DNA of 64,000 bases from Deltaproteobacteria bacterium (GCA_019310485.1 JAFDEF010000008.1:57638-121637); one strand, 5' to 3'. Numbered from the stretch's first letter, positions 50,534 to 60,026 are shown. Notes: generated by a model not told the origin, from the sequence alone. Numbers and translations: made by a program.

Positions 50534-51739
50534 CTATAGCTCGAAAATTTTCTTTGGTGTCTTGTGAAGGCATTCGCTAACACCTGTATCCGTGACAAGA
50601 TAGTTATCACAAACCCATGCAAAAACCCTTCTTGAAGCCACAATGGGATGAACTGTGATGTTCATGTTGGCCATGAGTTTCATGGTTTCATCTTCCCTGA
50701 AGGCCGGTCTTTCCACGAGATCATAGCCCTGGCCGTGGGCATATAGGCGCTTTTCTTCAGGCAAGCCCCTGCTTCTAAGAAACTCATTGTTGGCGGCAAC
50801 AAGGTCCCGGGGATCCGCACCTGGTTTTATAAGCTCCAGGGTGAGCTGCTGAGCCTGCTTTGCAGTCTCGAATGCTTCCACTAGCTCATCCGATGCCTTA
50901 CCCAGAACACAGATTCTCCCAAGCTCAGTGTACAGACCACCAGGGCCACTTACTTCAATCATGAGGGTAAACTGGTCTCCATCGCTCATCCTTCTGTTCA
51001 TGAAGTGGCGTTTCAACATAGGGCTGGGGTTCCCCATGGGGGCGGAGCCTGCCATGATCAACTGCTGTTCGCTTCCCATTTTCTGAACGCTATATTGAAC
51101 AAGAGCCATAATCTCCGAGTCTCTTACTCCTGGTTTCACTTCCCTAAGAGCAGTGTCCATGGCCTTATCCTGAAGAGAAGCTGTCTTCTTGATCAGCTCA
51201 ATTTCCTCTTCGCTCTTGACTGCCTTGATATTATCAACCATGTCAGTTGCATTTACAAAACTGAAACCAGTAAGACGCTCTCGCAAGTATTTGTAAAAAG
51301 GCGCCGGTATATGGCCAGGGGCAATAAGGCCTAGGACCCCCCCTTTTATCGGCTTAAGGAGCGCTACCACCAACTCAGCATCATAGGTGCTGCTGTAGTG
51401 AAGAGAGGGAAAGTAGGGGGCCGTCCAGCGATTTTTCACTCCCCTGTAAGCCCAGCCTTTTGTGCTAAGATCAGTAAGCGAGCTTTCCTGGTCCATCCTG
51501 GGGCCAACATTTATGACCGTCATTTCTTCTTCCCTGGGAAATACCACGGTGGTGGGGTAGCCGTTAAATGCTGGTATGTCGGTAAACCATTTTACATATC
51601 CGCCCAGAAATTGGTCTCTATTCTGCATGAGGAGTATATCAATTCCTTCTTGACCCATGGTAGTCCTTACAGCCTTCCATCTTCTTTCCAATTCCTGGGT
51701 TGAAATTTGTACGTTTATCCTTTCTCCAGCCTCATCCAT
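50534..51739 (-). CDS. M24 peptidase-fold (creatinase-like) protein lacking metal ligands
   Basis: 401 residues from ATG 51739 behind GAGGAG. N-terminal creatinase domain (about 1-150), then the M24 pita-bread fold: IKAVKSEEEIELIKKTASLQD, KPGVRDSEIMALV, AHGQGYDLVERPAF (about 335). The usual five metal ligands D, D, H, E, E are replaced: MIEVSGPGGLYTELGR (E, E), HGQG (H kept), NMNITVHPI (H for E), VCDNYLVT (C for E). It is therefore probably not a Mn/Co peptidase; creatinase-type hydrolysis or another role is possible. It sits divergent from the aldolase/RLP genes. Confidence 0.8.
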   Translation of the reverse strand: MDEAGERINVQISTQELERRWKAVRTTMGQEGIDILLMQNRDQFLGGYVKWFTDIPAFNGYPTTVVFPREEEMTVINVGPRMDQESSLTDLSTKGWAYRGVKNRWTAPYFPSLHYSSTYDAELVVALLKPIKGGVLGLIAPGHIPAPFYKYLRERLTGFSFVNATDMVDNIKAVKSEEEIELIKKTASLQDKAMDTALREVKPGVRDSEIMALVQYSVQKMGSEQQLIMAGSAPMGNPSPMLKRHFMNRRMSDGDQFTLMIEVSGPGGLYTELGRICVLGKASDELVEAFETAKQAQQLTLELIKPGADPRDLVAANNEFLRSRGLPEEKRLYAHGQGYDLVERPAFREDETMKLMANMNITVHPIVASRRVFAWVCDNYLVTDTGVSECLHKTPKKIFEL

Positions 51740-51979
51740 TTCACGTCTCCTCAAACGGGCTTATTATGGGGATCATGAAGCTTCTTTCAAAAGCTTTGCT
51801 TTGCTCGTAAAGCTCTTAAAACGATCCTTCTTTTATTAGAGAAAAAAGGAAATATCAAGGAGGAAAGATGGCAACTTTTGGCTTGAAAGCTTTGACAAGT
51901 TATGTTTAGTTCTGTTTTTTGATTGTTTTTCTAATTAAGGAAGACTCCGGAACGCATTTTGAAAGGATAGGGAAAAAAA

Positions 51980-52597
51980 ATGAATAGTGAAATACAAAAG
52001 GTGAAGGAGGAAATCCTGGCTGCCGCGAAAAGAGCTTACCAGATAGGCCTTCAGACGGGTAATGGCGGCAATTTGAGCGCTCGCGTGCCGGGAACGGACA
52101 AGATCATTATTAAAGCCAGTGGATATTCTTTTGGCGAGTGTACTACCGAGAATCTGGTGACAGTGAACCTTAAGGGTGAAGTACTGGGTGAGGGGAACAA
52201 GCCATCCCGAGAAATAAGAACCCATCTGGCCATCTACAACCACAGGGAGGATATTTACGGTATTTTTCATTGTCATTCTCCTTGGGCAATCGCTTGTGCT
52301 GAAGAAGCCACCGAGATCCGGCCCATAACAGTTCACGGCAAGGCAAAAATAGGCTCGATACCGGTTCTTAGGGTACTAGGTCATGCGGATGAAGCAGTTG
52401 AAAAAGGGGTTCTTGAAATGCTGAGAGCAAACCCCGCTCTTTCGGCATTTATACAGACAAGGCATGGTATTTTCACTCTTGCAAAGACCATTACCCTGGC
52501 TGAGCATCACGCGGAACTTGTTGAGGAGATAGTCCAGATTGAGTTGCTGGCAGCACTGAGGCAATTTCTAACCAGAAATCTTAAAGAGGAATGTTGA
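51980..52597 (+). CDS. Class II aldolase/adducin family protein
   Basis: 205 residues. Glycine-rich GNGGNLSARVPGT (about 25-37) and zinc-site HCHSPWAIAC (about 95), with a second His cluster AEHHAELVEEIV (about 172), are the fuculose-1-phosphate aldolase pattern. It splits or joins sugar phosphates via a Zn enolate. It is first of three plus-strand genes with UPF0261 and a RuBisCO-like protein, so a sugar-acid or tetrose substrate is likely. Good ribosome site AGGATAGGGAAA. Confidence 0.88.
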   Translation: MNSEIQKVKEEILAAAKRAYQIGLQTGNGGNLSARVPGTDKIIIKASGYSFGECTTENLVTVNLKGEVLGEGNKPSREIRTHLAIYNHREDIYGIFHCHSPWAIACAEEATEIRPITVHGKAKIGSIPVLRVLGHADEAVEKGVLEMLRANPALSAFIQTRHGIFTLAKTITLAEHHAELVEEIVQIELLAALRQFLTRNLKEEC

Positions 52598-52629
52598 TGA
52601 TCGCGGTATTCAAAGAGGGGGTATAAATA

Positions 52630-53883
52630 GTGACCAAGAAGATCCTCGTAGTTGCTACACTTGATACTAAAGAGCAAGAGGTAGCGTTTGTAAAGGACCT
52701 CATAGAGCTAAGGGGGCATATCCCGCTGATCATGGACTGTGGTGTTTTGAAGGATCCTTCTCTCACACCTGATATCTCGAGACAGGAGGTGGCTAAAGCG
52801 GCAAATGCGACCATTGAGCAGATACTCCACAAGAAAGACAAGAACTTCGCCATCCGTACCATGACAATGGGAGCCGTTGAAGTGGCTAAGAAACTCCATG
52901 GGCAGGGAAAGATAAATGGAGTCATTTCACTCGGAGGCATTCAGGGCACCTTTATTGGAACTACAGTTATGCAAGCCCTGCCGTTTGGCGTTCCCAAGGT
53001 CATGGTTTCTGCCGTAGCAAATGGGCAGGCAACGTTTGGACCCTTTGTAGGAATAAGGGATGTCACGATTCTTCATTCAGTGGCAGACATACTGGGGTTG
53101 AACGAAGTTACAAGACACGCGTTGGCTGAAGGGGTGGGTTCGGTGGTCGGGATGGTTGAGATGGACTATGGTATTGCAGGTTCATCAAAGCCTGCGGTTG
53201 CCGTTACCTCTGCAGGCGTCACCACTCCATGCGCGAATCGTGCACGAGAGTTGTTTGAATCATTGGGTTACGAAATCATAGCATTTCACTGCAACGGCAT
53301 AGGAGCACAGGCAATGGAGGAGATGGCCGGGGCTGGGAAGCTTTCAGGAATCTTCGATTTAAGCCCACATGACATAACAGATTATCTTTATGGTGGGATT
53401 ATGCCTGCGTCACCTGAAAGAATGAAAGCTAGTTGTCTCAAAGGAGTGCCACAGGTTATTGCACCCGGGTGCGCCGATATTGTTCTCTATGGCCCGGTAG
53501 AGAAAATACCCTCTGACATATTAAAGAGAAAGTATGTAATCCACAATCCTATTCACACTCATGTCAAGGCCAATCGGGAAGAGATGATGGGGCTGGGGCG
53601 TTTTATCGGAGAAAGGCTGAGCCAGTCTAAAGGCCCGGCTACTGTTCTGATTCCAAAGAAAGGATTCAGCCAGCTCAACAATCCTGAGGGCCCGCTCTAT
53701 GAGCCGGAATCGGATGAGGGATTCGTGGAAGGACTGAAGCAAGGTCTAAAAGGCCTTCATTCTAAGAATATCAAAGTCAAGCAAGTAGATATGCATATTA
53801 ATGACCCGGAATTTGCTGAGATGGCAGTTAAAGAACTTCACGGTATGATCCAGGAAAAACAGGCACAAGGAGAATTTTTGTAG
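52630..53883 (+). CDS. UPF0261 / Tm-1-like ATP-binding domain protein
   Basis: 417 residues from GTG 52630 behind AGAGGGGG. KKILVVATLDTKEQEVAFVKDLI at the N-terminus and GAVEVAKKLHGQGKINGVISLGGIQGT (about 80-105) mark the family; the Tm-1-like domain binds nucleotide. Members sit in sugar-acid catabolic clusters but the reaction is not established. The ORF lies between the class II aldolase and the RuBisCO-like protein with short gaps, so a joint pathway is likely. Confidence 0.9.
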   Translation: MTKKILVVATLDTKEQEVAFVKDLIELRGHIPLIMDCGVLKDPSLTPDISRQEVAKAANATIEQILHKKDKNFAIRTMTMGAVEVAKKLHGQGKINGVISLGGIQGTFIGTTVMQALPFGVPKVMVSAVANGQATFGPFVGIRDVTILHSVADILGLNEVTRHALAEGVGSVVGMVEMDYGIAGSSKPAVAVTSAGVTTPCANRARELFESLGYEIIAFHCNGIGAQAMEEMAGAGKLSGIFDLSPHDITDYLYGGIMPASPERMKASCLKGVPQVIAPGCADIVLYGPVEKIPSDILKRKYVIHNPIHTHVKANREEMMGLGRFIGERLSQSKGPATVLIPKKGFSQLNNPEGPLYEPESDEGFVEGLKQGLKGLHSKNIKVKQVDMHINDPEFAEMAVKELHGMIQEKQAQGEFL

Positions 53884-53915
53884 CCACCTTGTACGGAGGG
53901 GCGGCAGTTGTTGAA

Positions 53916-55211
53916 ATGACCAAGAAGCAGAGCAAGGATTTTTTTTCAGATAGATCCTCACTAGATATGGATCAGTATCTTGTCTTTGACTATGTCTTTG
54001 AATCCTTCATAGACCCTGAAGAGGCAGCCGCACACCTATGCCAGGAGCAATCAACTGCCCAGTGGAAAAGGGTGGGAGTGGATGAGGATCTTCGCGAGCA
54101 GTTCGGAGCAAAGGTGATTGAGCTCAGTGTGGAAAAAACCCTGGATCACCCGAGCCTAAAGCTTCCATCGGTGTCGGACACTCGGTCCTATGTTTGCAGG
54201 GTAAAAATTGCTCACCCCCATGGAAATTTTGGTCCAAAGCTGCCCAATCTCCTTACCGCTGCTTGCGGCGAAGGTGCTTTTTTCTCTCCCGGTATCTCTC
54301 TGATCAAGTTGATAGATATTGAATTTCCTTCAAAGTTCCTGGAGCATTTCGAGGGGCCGAAATTTGGCGTTGAGGGACTCCGAGACATCCTGGGGATTTA
54401 CGATCGCCCTATTTTTTTTGGCGTTGTTAAGCCTAACATTGGACTTCCCCCAGAGCCTTTTGCTGAACTTGCCCGCCAGAGCTGGCTTGGCGGGCTGGAT
54501 ATTGCAAAGGACGACGAGTTGCTTGGCGATGTTCCGTGGTCACCTTTGAGCAAGAGGACGGCCCTGGTGGGCAAAGTGCGGAAGGAATGCGAGAAGGCTA
54601 CCGGCATGGCAAAAATATATCTAGTCAACATTACCGATGAGGTGGATCGTCTCATAGAACTTCACGACATTGTTGTCAGGAACGGGGCAAATGCAGTTAT
54701 GCTAAACACGATGACCGTAGGGCTGAGTGCTGCGAGAATGTTGCAAAAGCACACAAAAGTCCCCCTGGTAGCTCACTTTGACTTTATAGCAGCCTTTACC
54801 AGGATCCCAAATTATGGTGTTAGCTCTGAGCTGTTCACAAAGCTTCAGAGGCTTGCCGGTTTTGATTCGATTATATTGCCTGGGTTTGGATCCAGAATGA
54901 AGACATCGGATAGTGAGGTTTTCAATAACGTGGAGGAGTGCTTGAAGCCAATGGGCCACATAAAGCCCTCGCTTCCGGTGCCTGCAGGAAGCCAGTGGGC
55001 AGCTTCAACCGGAGAACTTCACCAAAAGCTAAATACCATTGATTTTGGAATAGTTCCCGGCAGGGGAGTGTTCGGTCACCCAATGGGGCCCAGGGCAGGG
55101 GCTGCCAGTTTGCTTCAGGGCTGGGAGGCCTACCACAGGGGTATTCCCCTTGAAGATTACGCTAAAAGTCATGTAGAACTGAGGGCTTCAATGGAGGCTT
55201 TTGGGAACTAA
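53916..55211 (+). CDS. RuBisCO-like protein (form IV), not a carboxylase
   Basis: 431 residues from ATG 53916 (the track start 53889 is a weak TTG). RuBisCO large-subunit fold: VVKPNIGLPPEPF (about 173) and GGLDIAKDDELLGD (about 195), where the carbamylated lysine and DE metal ligands are kept. Rubisco's K177 is N, the HIHRAMHA region is AHFDFIAAF, so H294 and R295 are lost, and H327/K334 are not found. It should not fix CO2. Relatives include tautomerases and the OiaX-type enzyme that decarboxylates 3-oxo-isoapionate 4-phosphate. Neighbouring aldolase and RpiB-like isomerase fit the latter kind of pathway, by inference. Confidence 0.88.
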   Translation: MTKKQSKDFFSDRSSLDMDQYLVFDYVFESFIDPEEAAAHLCQEQSTAQWKRVGVDEDLREQFGAKVIELSVEKTLDHPSLKLPSVSDTRSYVCRVKIAHPHGNFGPKLPNLLTAACGEGAFFSPGISLIKLIDIEFPSKFLEHFEGPKFGVEGLRDILGIYDRPIFFGVVKPNIGLPPEPFAELARQSWLGGLDIAKDDELLGDVPWSPLSKRTALVGKVRKECEKATGMAKIYLVNITDEVDRLIELHDIVVRNGANAVMLNTMTVGLSAARMLQKHTKVPLVAHFDFIAAFTRIPNYGVSSELFTKLQRLAGFDSIILPGFGSRMKTSDSEVFNNVEECLKPMGHIKPSLPVPAGSQWAASTGELHQKLNTIDFGIVPGRGVFGHPMGPRAGAASLLQGWEAYHRGIPLEDYAKSHVELRASMEAFGN

Positions 55212-55237
55212 ACGCCCTCTCTACCAGATGATAAAAC

Positions 55238-55693
55238 CTATTTTATCCTCGCCTTGTCATTGCAGTATTCATATATCCTCCGAATCTTAGGCTCTGATCT
55301 TCCCCCCGGGATGTATTCTGATTGCATCCAGATCGTTACAAGGGTTTTCGCGAGTTCAGGACCGGTCACCTGGGAACCCATGGTCATGATGTTTGCGTTG
55401 TTGCTCTTGATTGAACGTTCAGTGGAATAAGCATTGGAGCAAAGAGCCGCGTAAGCGCCCGGAACCTTGTTGGCTGCAATGCACATTCCAATCCCTGTGC
55501 CACAAATGAGAATTCCCCGCTCGTGTTTTCCCGATGCAACGGCTTCGGCAACCTTTATTGCAACATTGGCATAGATAGGATCCTCACTTCCGTAATCTTC
55601 CCATTCATGGGCCAGATCAGTCAGATGTTTCTTGATAATCTCTTTGAGTTCTGCTGCATTCGGATCGCATCCTATAGCGATCTTTTTCATCAT
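55238..55693 (-). CDS. rpiB: RpiB/LacAB-family sugar-phosphate isomerase
   Basis: 151 residues. The catalytic cysteine loop GILICGTGIGMCIAANKVPG (about 64-83) and SNNANIMTMG (about 105) are typical. The HDTYSAE-type phosphate/base region of RpiB reads SNAYSTERS, closer to the tetrose-phosphate isomerases (EryI/DerI) than to ribose-5-phosphate isomerase. It is convergent with the RuBisCO-like gene. I infer a tetrulose-phosphate substrate. Confidence 0.82.
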   Translation of the reverse strand: MMKKIAIGCDPNAAELKEIIKKHLTDLAHEWEDYGSEDPIYANVAIKVAEAVASGKHERGILICGTGIGMCIAANKVPGAYAALCSNAYSTERSIKSNNANIMTMGSQVTGPELAKTLVTIWMQSEYIPGGRSEPKIRRIYEYCNDKARIK

Positions 55694-55782
55694 CTGCTTT
55701 CCTCCATCTCATCATCTTTTATGAAAAACCGCTTAAAGCAGCGGTGAGAGCGAAGGGAAACCTTCCGGCTCTGATCCTTTCT

Positions 55783-56538
55783 TTAAGGATAGACTTGCTT
55801 CTCCAGGTGCGCCGGGTCATGAGTGACCATGATAGAATCGGCCCTTCTAATGACTTCTTCCATGCTGTGCCAGAGTTCAACGATGTTATAAAATCTTCCG
55901 GGTGGATAAAAGGGCCATCCGTTCTCCTGGTCGGGCTCTAGATTTTCACGCAAAAAGAAGAGATCTCCTGCGAGCACGTAAATGCCTTTTATCGTCTGCA
56001 CGGACACGGCCATGTGCCCCGGGCTATGGCCGGGTGTCTGAAAACACCGGATTCCTTCCAAAATCTCTTCATCTCCCTGGATAAGGTTAAAGTGACACCC
56101 TTCCCACGGGCACCCGATGCCCAAAGAAGGAGTCTCATATGACTTGGCGTAAAAGGGGATTGGGTTCAGCGCAAACATATATTCCTTTTCGCTGACGAAA
56201 AGCCGGGCTCTGGAAAATTTGTCAACGTTGTAGCAATGGTCCCAGTGAAGGTGGGTAAATATAATGATTTCAATCTCCTCGAGCCCAATGCCGAGCGCCT
56301 GCACCTGTTCGTGAATGGCCTGGCCGGGATCCTGGCGTCCCTCGTGGTGGTACTTGCGGGAGCGTTGTGTATCGGCCATTCCAGTATCCACAAGTATCTT
56401 GTGGCCGCCTCCTTCGATCAAAAATGCAAATACCGGATGCTCAATGATCTGACCGTGGCCTCTGCGAAAAGTGCCGTACCATCCTTTATCAAGTAGTTGC
56501 CAGCCCGTGTTAAGGGGTTTAATAGTGTAATTTGTCAT
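55783..56538 (-). CDS. Metallo-beta-lactamase-fold hydrolase, AHL-lactonase-like
   Basis: 251 residues. Metal-binding HLHWDHC (about 95, HxHxDH) and PGHSPGHMAV (about 170), plus a late Asp/His pair. This subgroup includes N-acyl-homoserine lactonases but also other lactonases. Near sugar-acid genes a sugar lactonase is as likely as quorum quenching. Downstream of it, 89 bases away, is the RpiB-like gene on the same strand. Confidence 0.85.
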   Translation of the reverse strand: MTNYTIKPLNTGWQLLDKGWYGTFRRGHGQIIEHPVFAFLIEGGGHKILVDTGMADTQRSRKYHHEGRQDPGQAIHEQVQALGIGLEEIEIIIFTHLHWDHCYNVDKFSRARLFVSEKEYMFALNPIPFYAKSYETPSLGIGCPWEGCHFNLIQGDEEILEGIRCFQTPGHSPGHMAVSVQTIKGIYVLAGDLFFLRENLEPDQENGWPFYPPGRFYNIVELWHSMEEVIRRADSIMVTHDPAHLEKQVYP

Positions 56539-56611
56539 AGTTCAAATTTGCTCCTTTGGTCTTTTAGTAATAGCGGATTAAAGGGGGGAAATGCCCTTGC
56601 CATGAAAAAGA

Positions 56612-58414
56612 TTACCTCCCCCTGTACATGGCCTCTATTAGGTCAAAAAAGGCCTCGTTAACGAATTTTCTCTTCACTTTCATAGTCGGTGTTACTTCTC
56701 CATCCTCTTCGTAGAGTTTTTTTGGCAGGATGGTAAATTTCTTGATTTGCTCCACCCTGGCGAGCTCCTCGTTGACCTTATCCACTTCACCCTGAATAAG
56801 TTTTCTGATCTGCGGTGCGGTGGTTAAATCCTTGTAAGTGGAAAACTGGATCTTGTTGTCCTGCGCGTATTTAACCACATTATCTTCATCAATCATGATG
56901 AGGCATGTCAGGTATTTTCGCCTGTCACCGATCACCACTGCATCGTTTATATACGGGCTGAACTTGAGTTTATTTTCAATAAATTGGGGAGTAATGTTCT
57001 TTCCGCCGGCAGTAACAATGATATCTTTCTTCCTGTCCGTAATCTTGAGGTAGCCGTCTTCGTCAATTTCACCTACGTCTCCTGAATGAAGCCATCCGTC
57101 TTTTAAAGCCTCCTCAGTTGCTTCGGGGTTCTTGAAATATCCTTTAAAAACGCTGGGAGACCTGACCAGTATCTCGCCGTCCTCGGCAATCCTCACTTCA
57201 GTTCCGGTAAGAGGAGGGCCCACTGTTCCAAACTTTACATATCCCACTCTAGAAACGCATGTCACACCGGTTCCCTCTGTCTGGCCATATCCTTCTACAA
57301 GATTCACGCCTATAGATTGAAAGAAGCGTAGCACATCAGGTGAAATGGGGGCGGCACCTGAGTATGCTATACGCATTCGATCAAAGCCCAGCCTTTCTTT
57401 AAGCTTGCCGAAGACCGCAAAATAGGCCATCCAGTAAAGCGCTTCAAGGTAGAGGGGAACTTTGTTAAAGTCCATCTTCAAGGTGGCCCTTTTTCGGCCG
57501 ATCTTCAATGCAAGGTGAAAAACAAGCCTCTTGAACCACGTGGCGTCCGACATCCTGATGTATATAGTTGAATAGTACTTCTCCCAGATCCTGGGCACAG
57601 CGTAACCTACGGTGGGCGAGACTTCCATCATGTTATCAGCCACGGTGTCCGGGCTTTCGATGAAATTTACCACGTAGCCATGGGTAATATGGCCAAGGAC
57701 AGAAAAGAGCTGTTCAAAAACATGGCAGAGGGGTAGAAAAGACAAGACCTCATCTTTGTCATTCATCGGGTTATCATGCGTGATTGCTCTTCCCATCCAC
57801 GTCAGATTTTTGTGCGTAAGCATGGCGCCTTTTGGGGGGCCGGTCGTGCCGGACGTGTAAATAAGCATGGAAATATCTTCAGGTTGAATTTCTTCCATCC
57901 GCTTCTTGATGAGTTCTGGATCCTCCTCGGCTTTTTTCTTCCCCATTTCCAGAAAGTCCTGGTAGGTCATTACCATGGGGTCCCTAAAGTGCCTGAGTCC
58001 TTCAAGGTCCCACACGATCACTTTCTTGAGCATTGGCGCATTGTCCCTGAACTTGAGCCATTTGTCGAGCTGCTCCTCATTTTCCACAAAGAAAAACTTG
58101 GATTCTGAATTATTTATCACGTACTCCACCTGTTGCCACGCGTTGGTGGCATAAATGCCAACTGCTGTTCCACCCGCCGATTGAATCCCAATGTCCATCA
58201 TGACCCACTCGGGACAATTGTCACCTATGATAGAAGCACAGTCTCCTTTCTCAAGACCCATCGAAATAAGGGCAGCGGCCACGTAAGTGACTGTCCTGAA
58301 ATACTCATCCCATGAAATATCGTGCCAGAGGCCGTATTCCTTTTTTCTCATGGCCACGCGGCTTCCGTATTTTTGGGCGGTTTCCCTGAAAAGCATGGGT
58401 GAGGTCTCTTTCAC
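56612..58414 (-). CDS. Long-chain-type acyl-CoA synthetase (AMP-forming)
   Basis: 600 residues, ANL superfamily. P-loop-like YTSGTTGPPKGAMLTHKNL (about 188-206), VEGYGQTEGTG (about 373), SGDVGEIDEDGYLKITDRKKDIIVTAGGKNI (about 450-480) with the catalytic lysine region at the end. It activates a carboxylic acid to acyl-CoA with ATP. It is last in livMHKGF-acs, 6 bases after livF, so it probably activates the acid that the ABC transporter brings in. Confidence 0.93.
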   Translation of the reverse strand: MKETSPMLFRETAQKYGSRVAMRKKEYGLWHDISWDEYFRTVTYVAAALISMGLEKGDCASIIGDNCPEWVMMDIGIQSAGGTAVGIYATNAWQQVEYVINNSESKFFFVENEEQLDKWLKFRDNAPMLKKVIVWDLEGLRHFRDPMVMTYQDFLEMGKKKAEEDPELIKKRMEEIQPEDISMLIYTSGTTGPPKGAMLTHKNLTWMGRAITHDNPMNDKDEVLSFLPLCHVFEQLFSVLGHITHGYVVNFIESPDTVADNMMEVSPTVGYAVPRIWEKYYSTIYIRMSDATWFKRLVFHLALKIGRKRATLKMDFNKVPLYLEALYWMAYFAVFGKLKERLGFDRMRIAYSGAAPISPDVLRFFQSIGVNLVEGYGQTEGTGVTCVSRVGYVKFGTVGPPLTGTEVRIAEDGEILVRSPSVFKGYFKNPEATEEALKDGWLHSGDVGEIDEDGYLKITDRKKDIIVTAGGKNITPQFIENKLKFSPYINDAVVIGDRRKYLTCLIMIDEDNVVKYAQDNKIQFSTYKDLTTAPQIRKLIQGEVDKVNEELARVEQIKKFTILPKKLYEEDGEVTPTMKVKRKFVNEAFFDLIEAMYRGR

Positions 58415-58420
58415 TGGCCT

Positions 58421-59197
58421 TTATCTCCACCTCTTTTTTCTTTTCCAGCGCTGGTAGCCCTTGGCGGATTCCTCGGAACGGATACCCATGTAAAACTCCC
58501 TCACGTCCTTATCTTGCATAAGATCCCTGGCAGTGCCTTTCATCACGAACCGGCCGTTTTCAAGGATAAGGCCGAAGTCAGAAATAGCAAGAGCCATTCG
58601 GGCGTTCTGCTCCACGAGAAGAATAGTGACCCCCTGGCTGTTGATGTTTTTGATGATTTTGAAAATTTCGTTGACAAGAATGGGGGACAGTCCGAGAGAG
58701 GGCTCATCCAGGAACAGTAGTGTGGGCCTGTTCATCAATGCTCTCCCTATGCTGAGCATTTGCTGTTCCCCGCCTGAAAGAGTTCCTGCCCACTGGTTTT
58801 CTCTTGCTTTCAGAGGAGGAAAATGCTCGTATATCTGCTCAAAATCTTTCCTGATTTCAGCACGGTCATTCCTCAGGTAAGCACCCATAAGAAGGTTTTC
58901 TTTGACAGTGAGCTCCTCAAACACTTCCCTCCCTTCAGGGACATAGGAAATGCCCATGCGGACAATATCCTCTGTTTCTTTCCCATCTATACGCTTTCCC
59001 ATGAACTCAATTGTTCCTTTATCAGGCTGGTCCTCTATGAGGCCCATAACGGTTTTGAGGATTGTAGATTTCCCGGCTCCGTTGGCGCCCAGTATGGCAG
59101 TTATCGTTCCTGACTGCACGGACAGGGACACCCCCCGCAAGGCATATATCAGGCCGTAAAAGGTTTCTATGTTTTTTATTTCAAGCAATGTTTTCAA
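58421..59197 (-). CDS. livF: Branched-chain-type ABC transporter ATPase LivF
   Basis: About 258 residues from a TTG at 59197 behind GGAGAGCAGG; the track start at 59215 is another TTG inside livG. Walker A GANGAGKST, signature LSGGEQQMLSIGRALM and Walker B LLFLDEPSLGLSP are complete. It overlaps livG by 17 bases. Energises import with LivG. The C-terminus (GYQRWKRKKRW) is unusually basic. Confidence 0.93.
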   Translation of the reverse strand: MKTLLEIKNIETFYGLIYALRGVSLSVQSGTITAILGANGAGKSTILKTVMGLIEDQPDKGTIEFMGKRIDGKETEDIVRMGISYVPEGREVFEELTVKENLLMGAYLRNDRAEIRKDFEQIYEHFPPLKARENQWAGTLSGGEQQMLSIGRALMNRPTLLFLDEPSLGLSPILVNEIFKIIKNINSQGVTILLVEQNARMALAISDFGLILENGRFVMKGTARDLMQDKDVREFYMGIRSEESAKGYQRWKRKKRWR

Positions 59198-59990
59198 GGT
59201 TGTCCTGCTCTCCAAGGTATGCCCTCAAGACTTCAGGGTGCTTTTGTACTTCCTCGGGCGATCCCTCGGTGACGATTTTACCAAAATTAATAACCAGAAT
59301 ACGGTTGGAAATATCCATAACCATTTTCATATCGTGCTCTATGAGGAGAATAGTTATGCCAAGGGCATCCTGAATATCTTTTATCCAGAATATCATGTCT
59401 TGTTTTTCTTCCGAGTTCATACCGGAGCAAGGCTCATCCAGAAGCAAAAGCTCTGGTTCCATTGCTAGGGCCCTGCCTAGTTCCACCTGTTTCTGGGTGC
59501 CATAGGGCAGGGAGCCCACAAATTTGTTCCGAACTGACTGAAGATCCAGAAAATCAATTATCTCCTCAACCTTGCGTCGGTGGGCCACTTCTTCCCGGCC
59601 GGCAAAAGAGCGCTTTGCCCACATGATGGCACCACGCAAAAGCCCGGCTTTGATATACCTGTGCCGGCCGAGCATAAGGTTTTCCATGGTGCTCATATGA
59701 GTGAAAAGCTCTATATTTTGAAATGTTCTTCCTATGCCCAGCCTGGCAACATAGTCAGGTCTCTTGCCCTGGATTTTCTGCCCTTTAAAAATGATATGCC
59801 CGCCATCAGGCTTGTAGATACCATTGATGCAGTTAAAAAGGGTGGTTTTCCCTGCTCCGTTGGGCCCAATGATTGAGAAGATTTCTCCCTTGTGGACTTC
59901 AAAGCTGATATCGTTGAGAGCATCAAGCCCGCCAAAAGAGATCGAAAGGTTGCAGACCTCAAAAAAAATCGTTCGGTTTTTCGTTTCCAA
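59181..59990 (-). CDS. livG: Branched-chain-type ABC transporter ATPase LivG
   Basis: About 269 residues from TTG 59990 behind GGAGAGGG. Walker A GPNGAGKTTLFN, signature LPYGTQKQVELGRALAM (LPYGTQ, the typical Liv variant of LSGGQ) and Walker B LLLLDEPCSGMN are seen. LivG-type insertion (RRKVEEIIDFLDL) is present. Follows a strong hairpin after livK. Confidence 0.93.
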   Translation of the reverse strand: METKNRTIFFEVCNLSISFGGLDALNDISFEVHKGEIFSIIGPNGAGKTTLFNCINGIYKPDGGHIIFKGQKIQGKRPDYVARLGIGRTFQNIELFTHMSTMENLMLGRHRYIKAGLLRGAIMWAKRSFAGREEVAHRRKVEEIIDFLDLQSVRNKFVGSLPYGTQKQVELGRALAMEPELLLLDEPCSGMNSEEKQDMIFWIKDIQDALGITILLIEHDMKMVMDISNRILVINFGKIVTEGSPEEVQKHPEVLRAYLGEQDNLENIA

Positions 59991-60026
59991 ATCTGCCCTC
60001 TCCGCCGCCGACCAGACCAACAAATC

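Noticed and set aside
55783-56538. Quorum-quenching lactonase as a firm assignment
   Set aside because: The subfamily includes other lactonases and the neighbours are carbohydrate genes; only the fold is supported.
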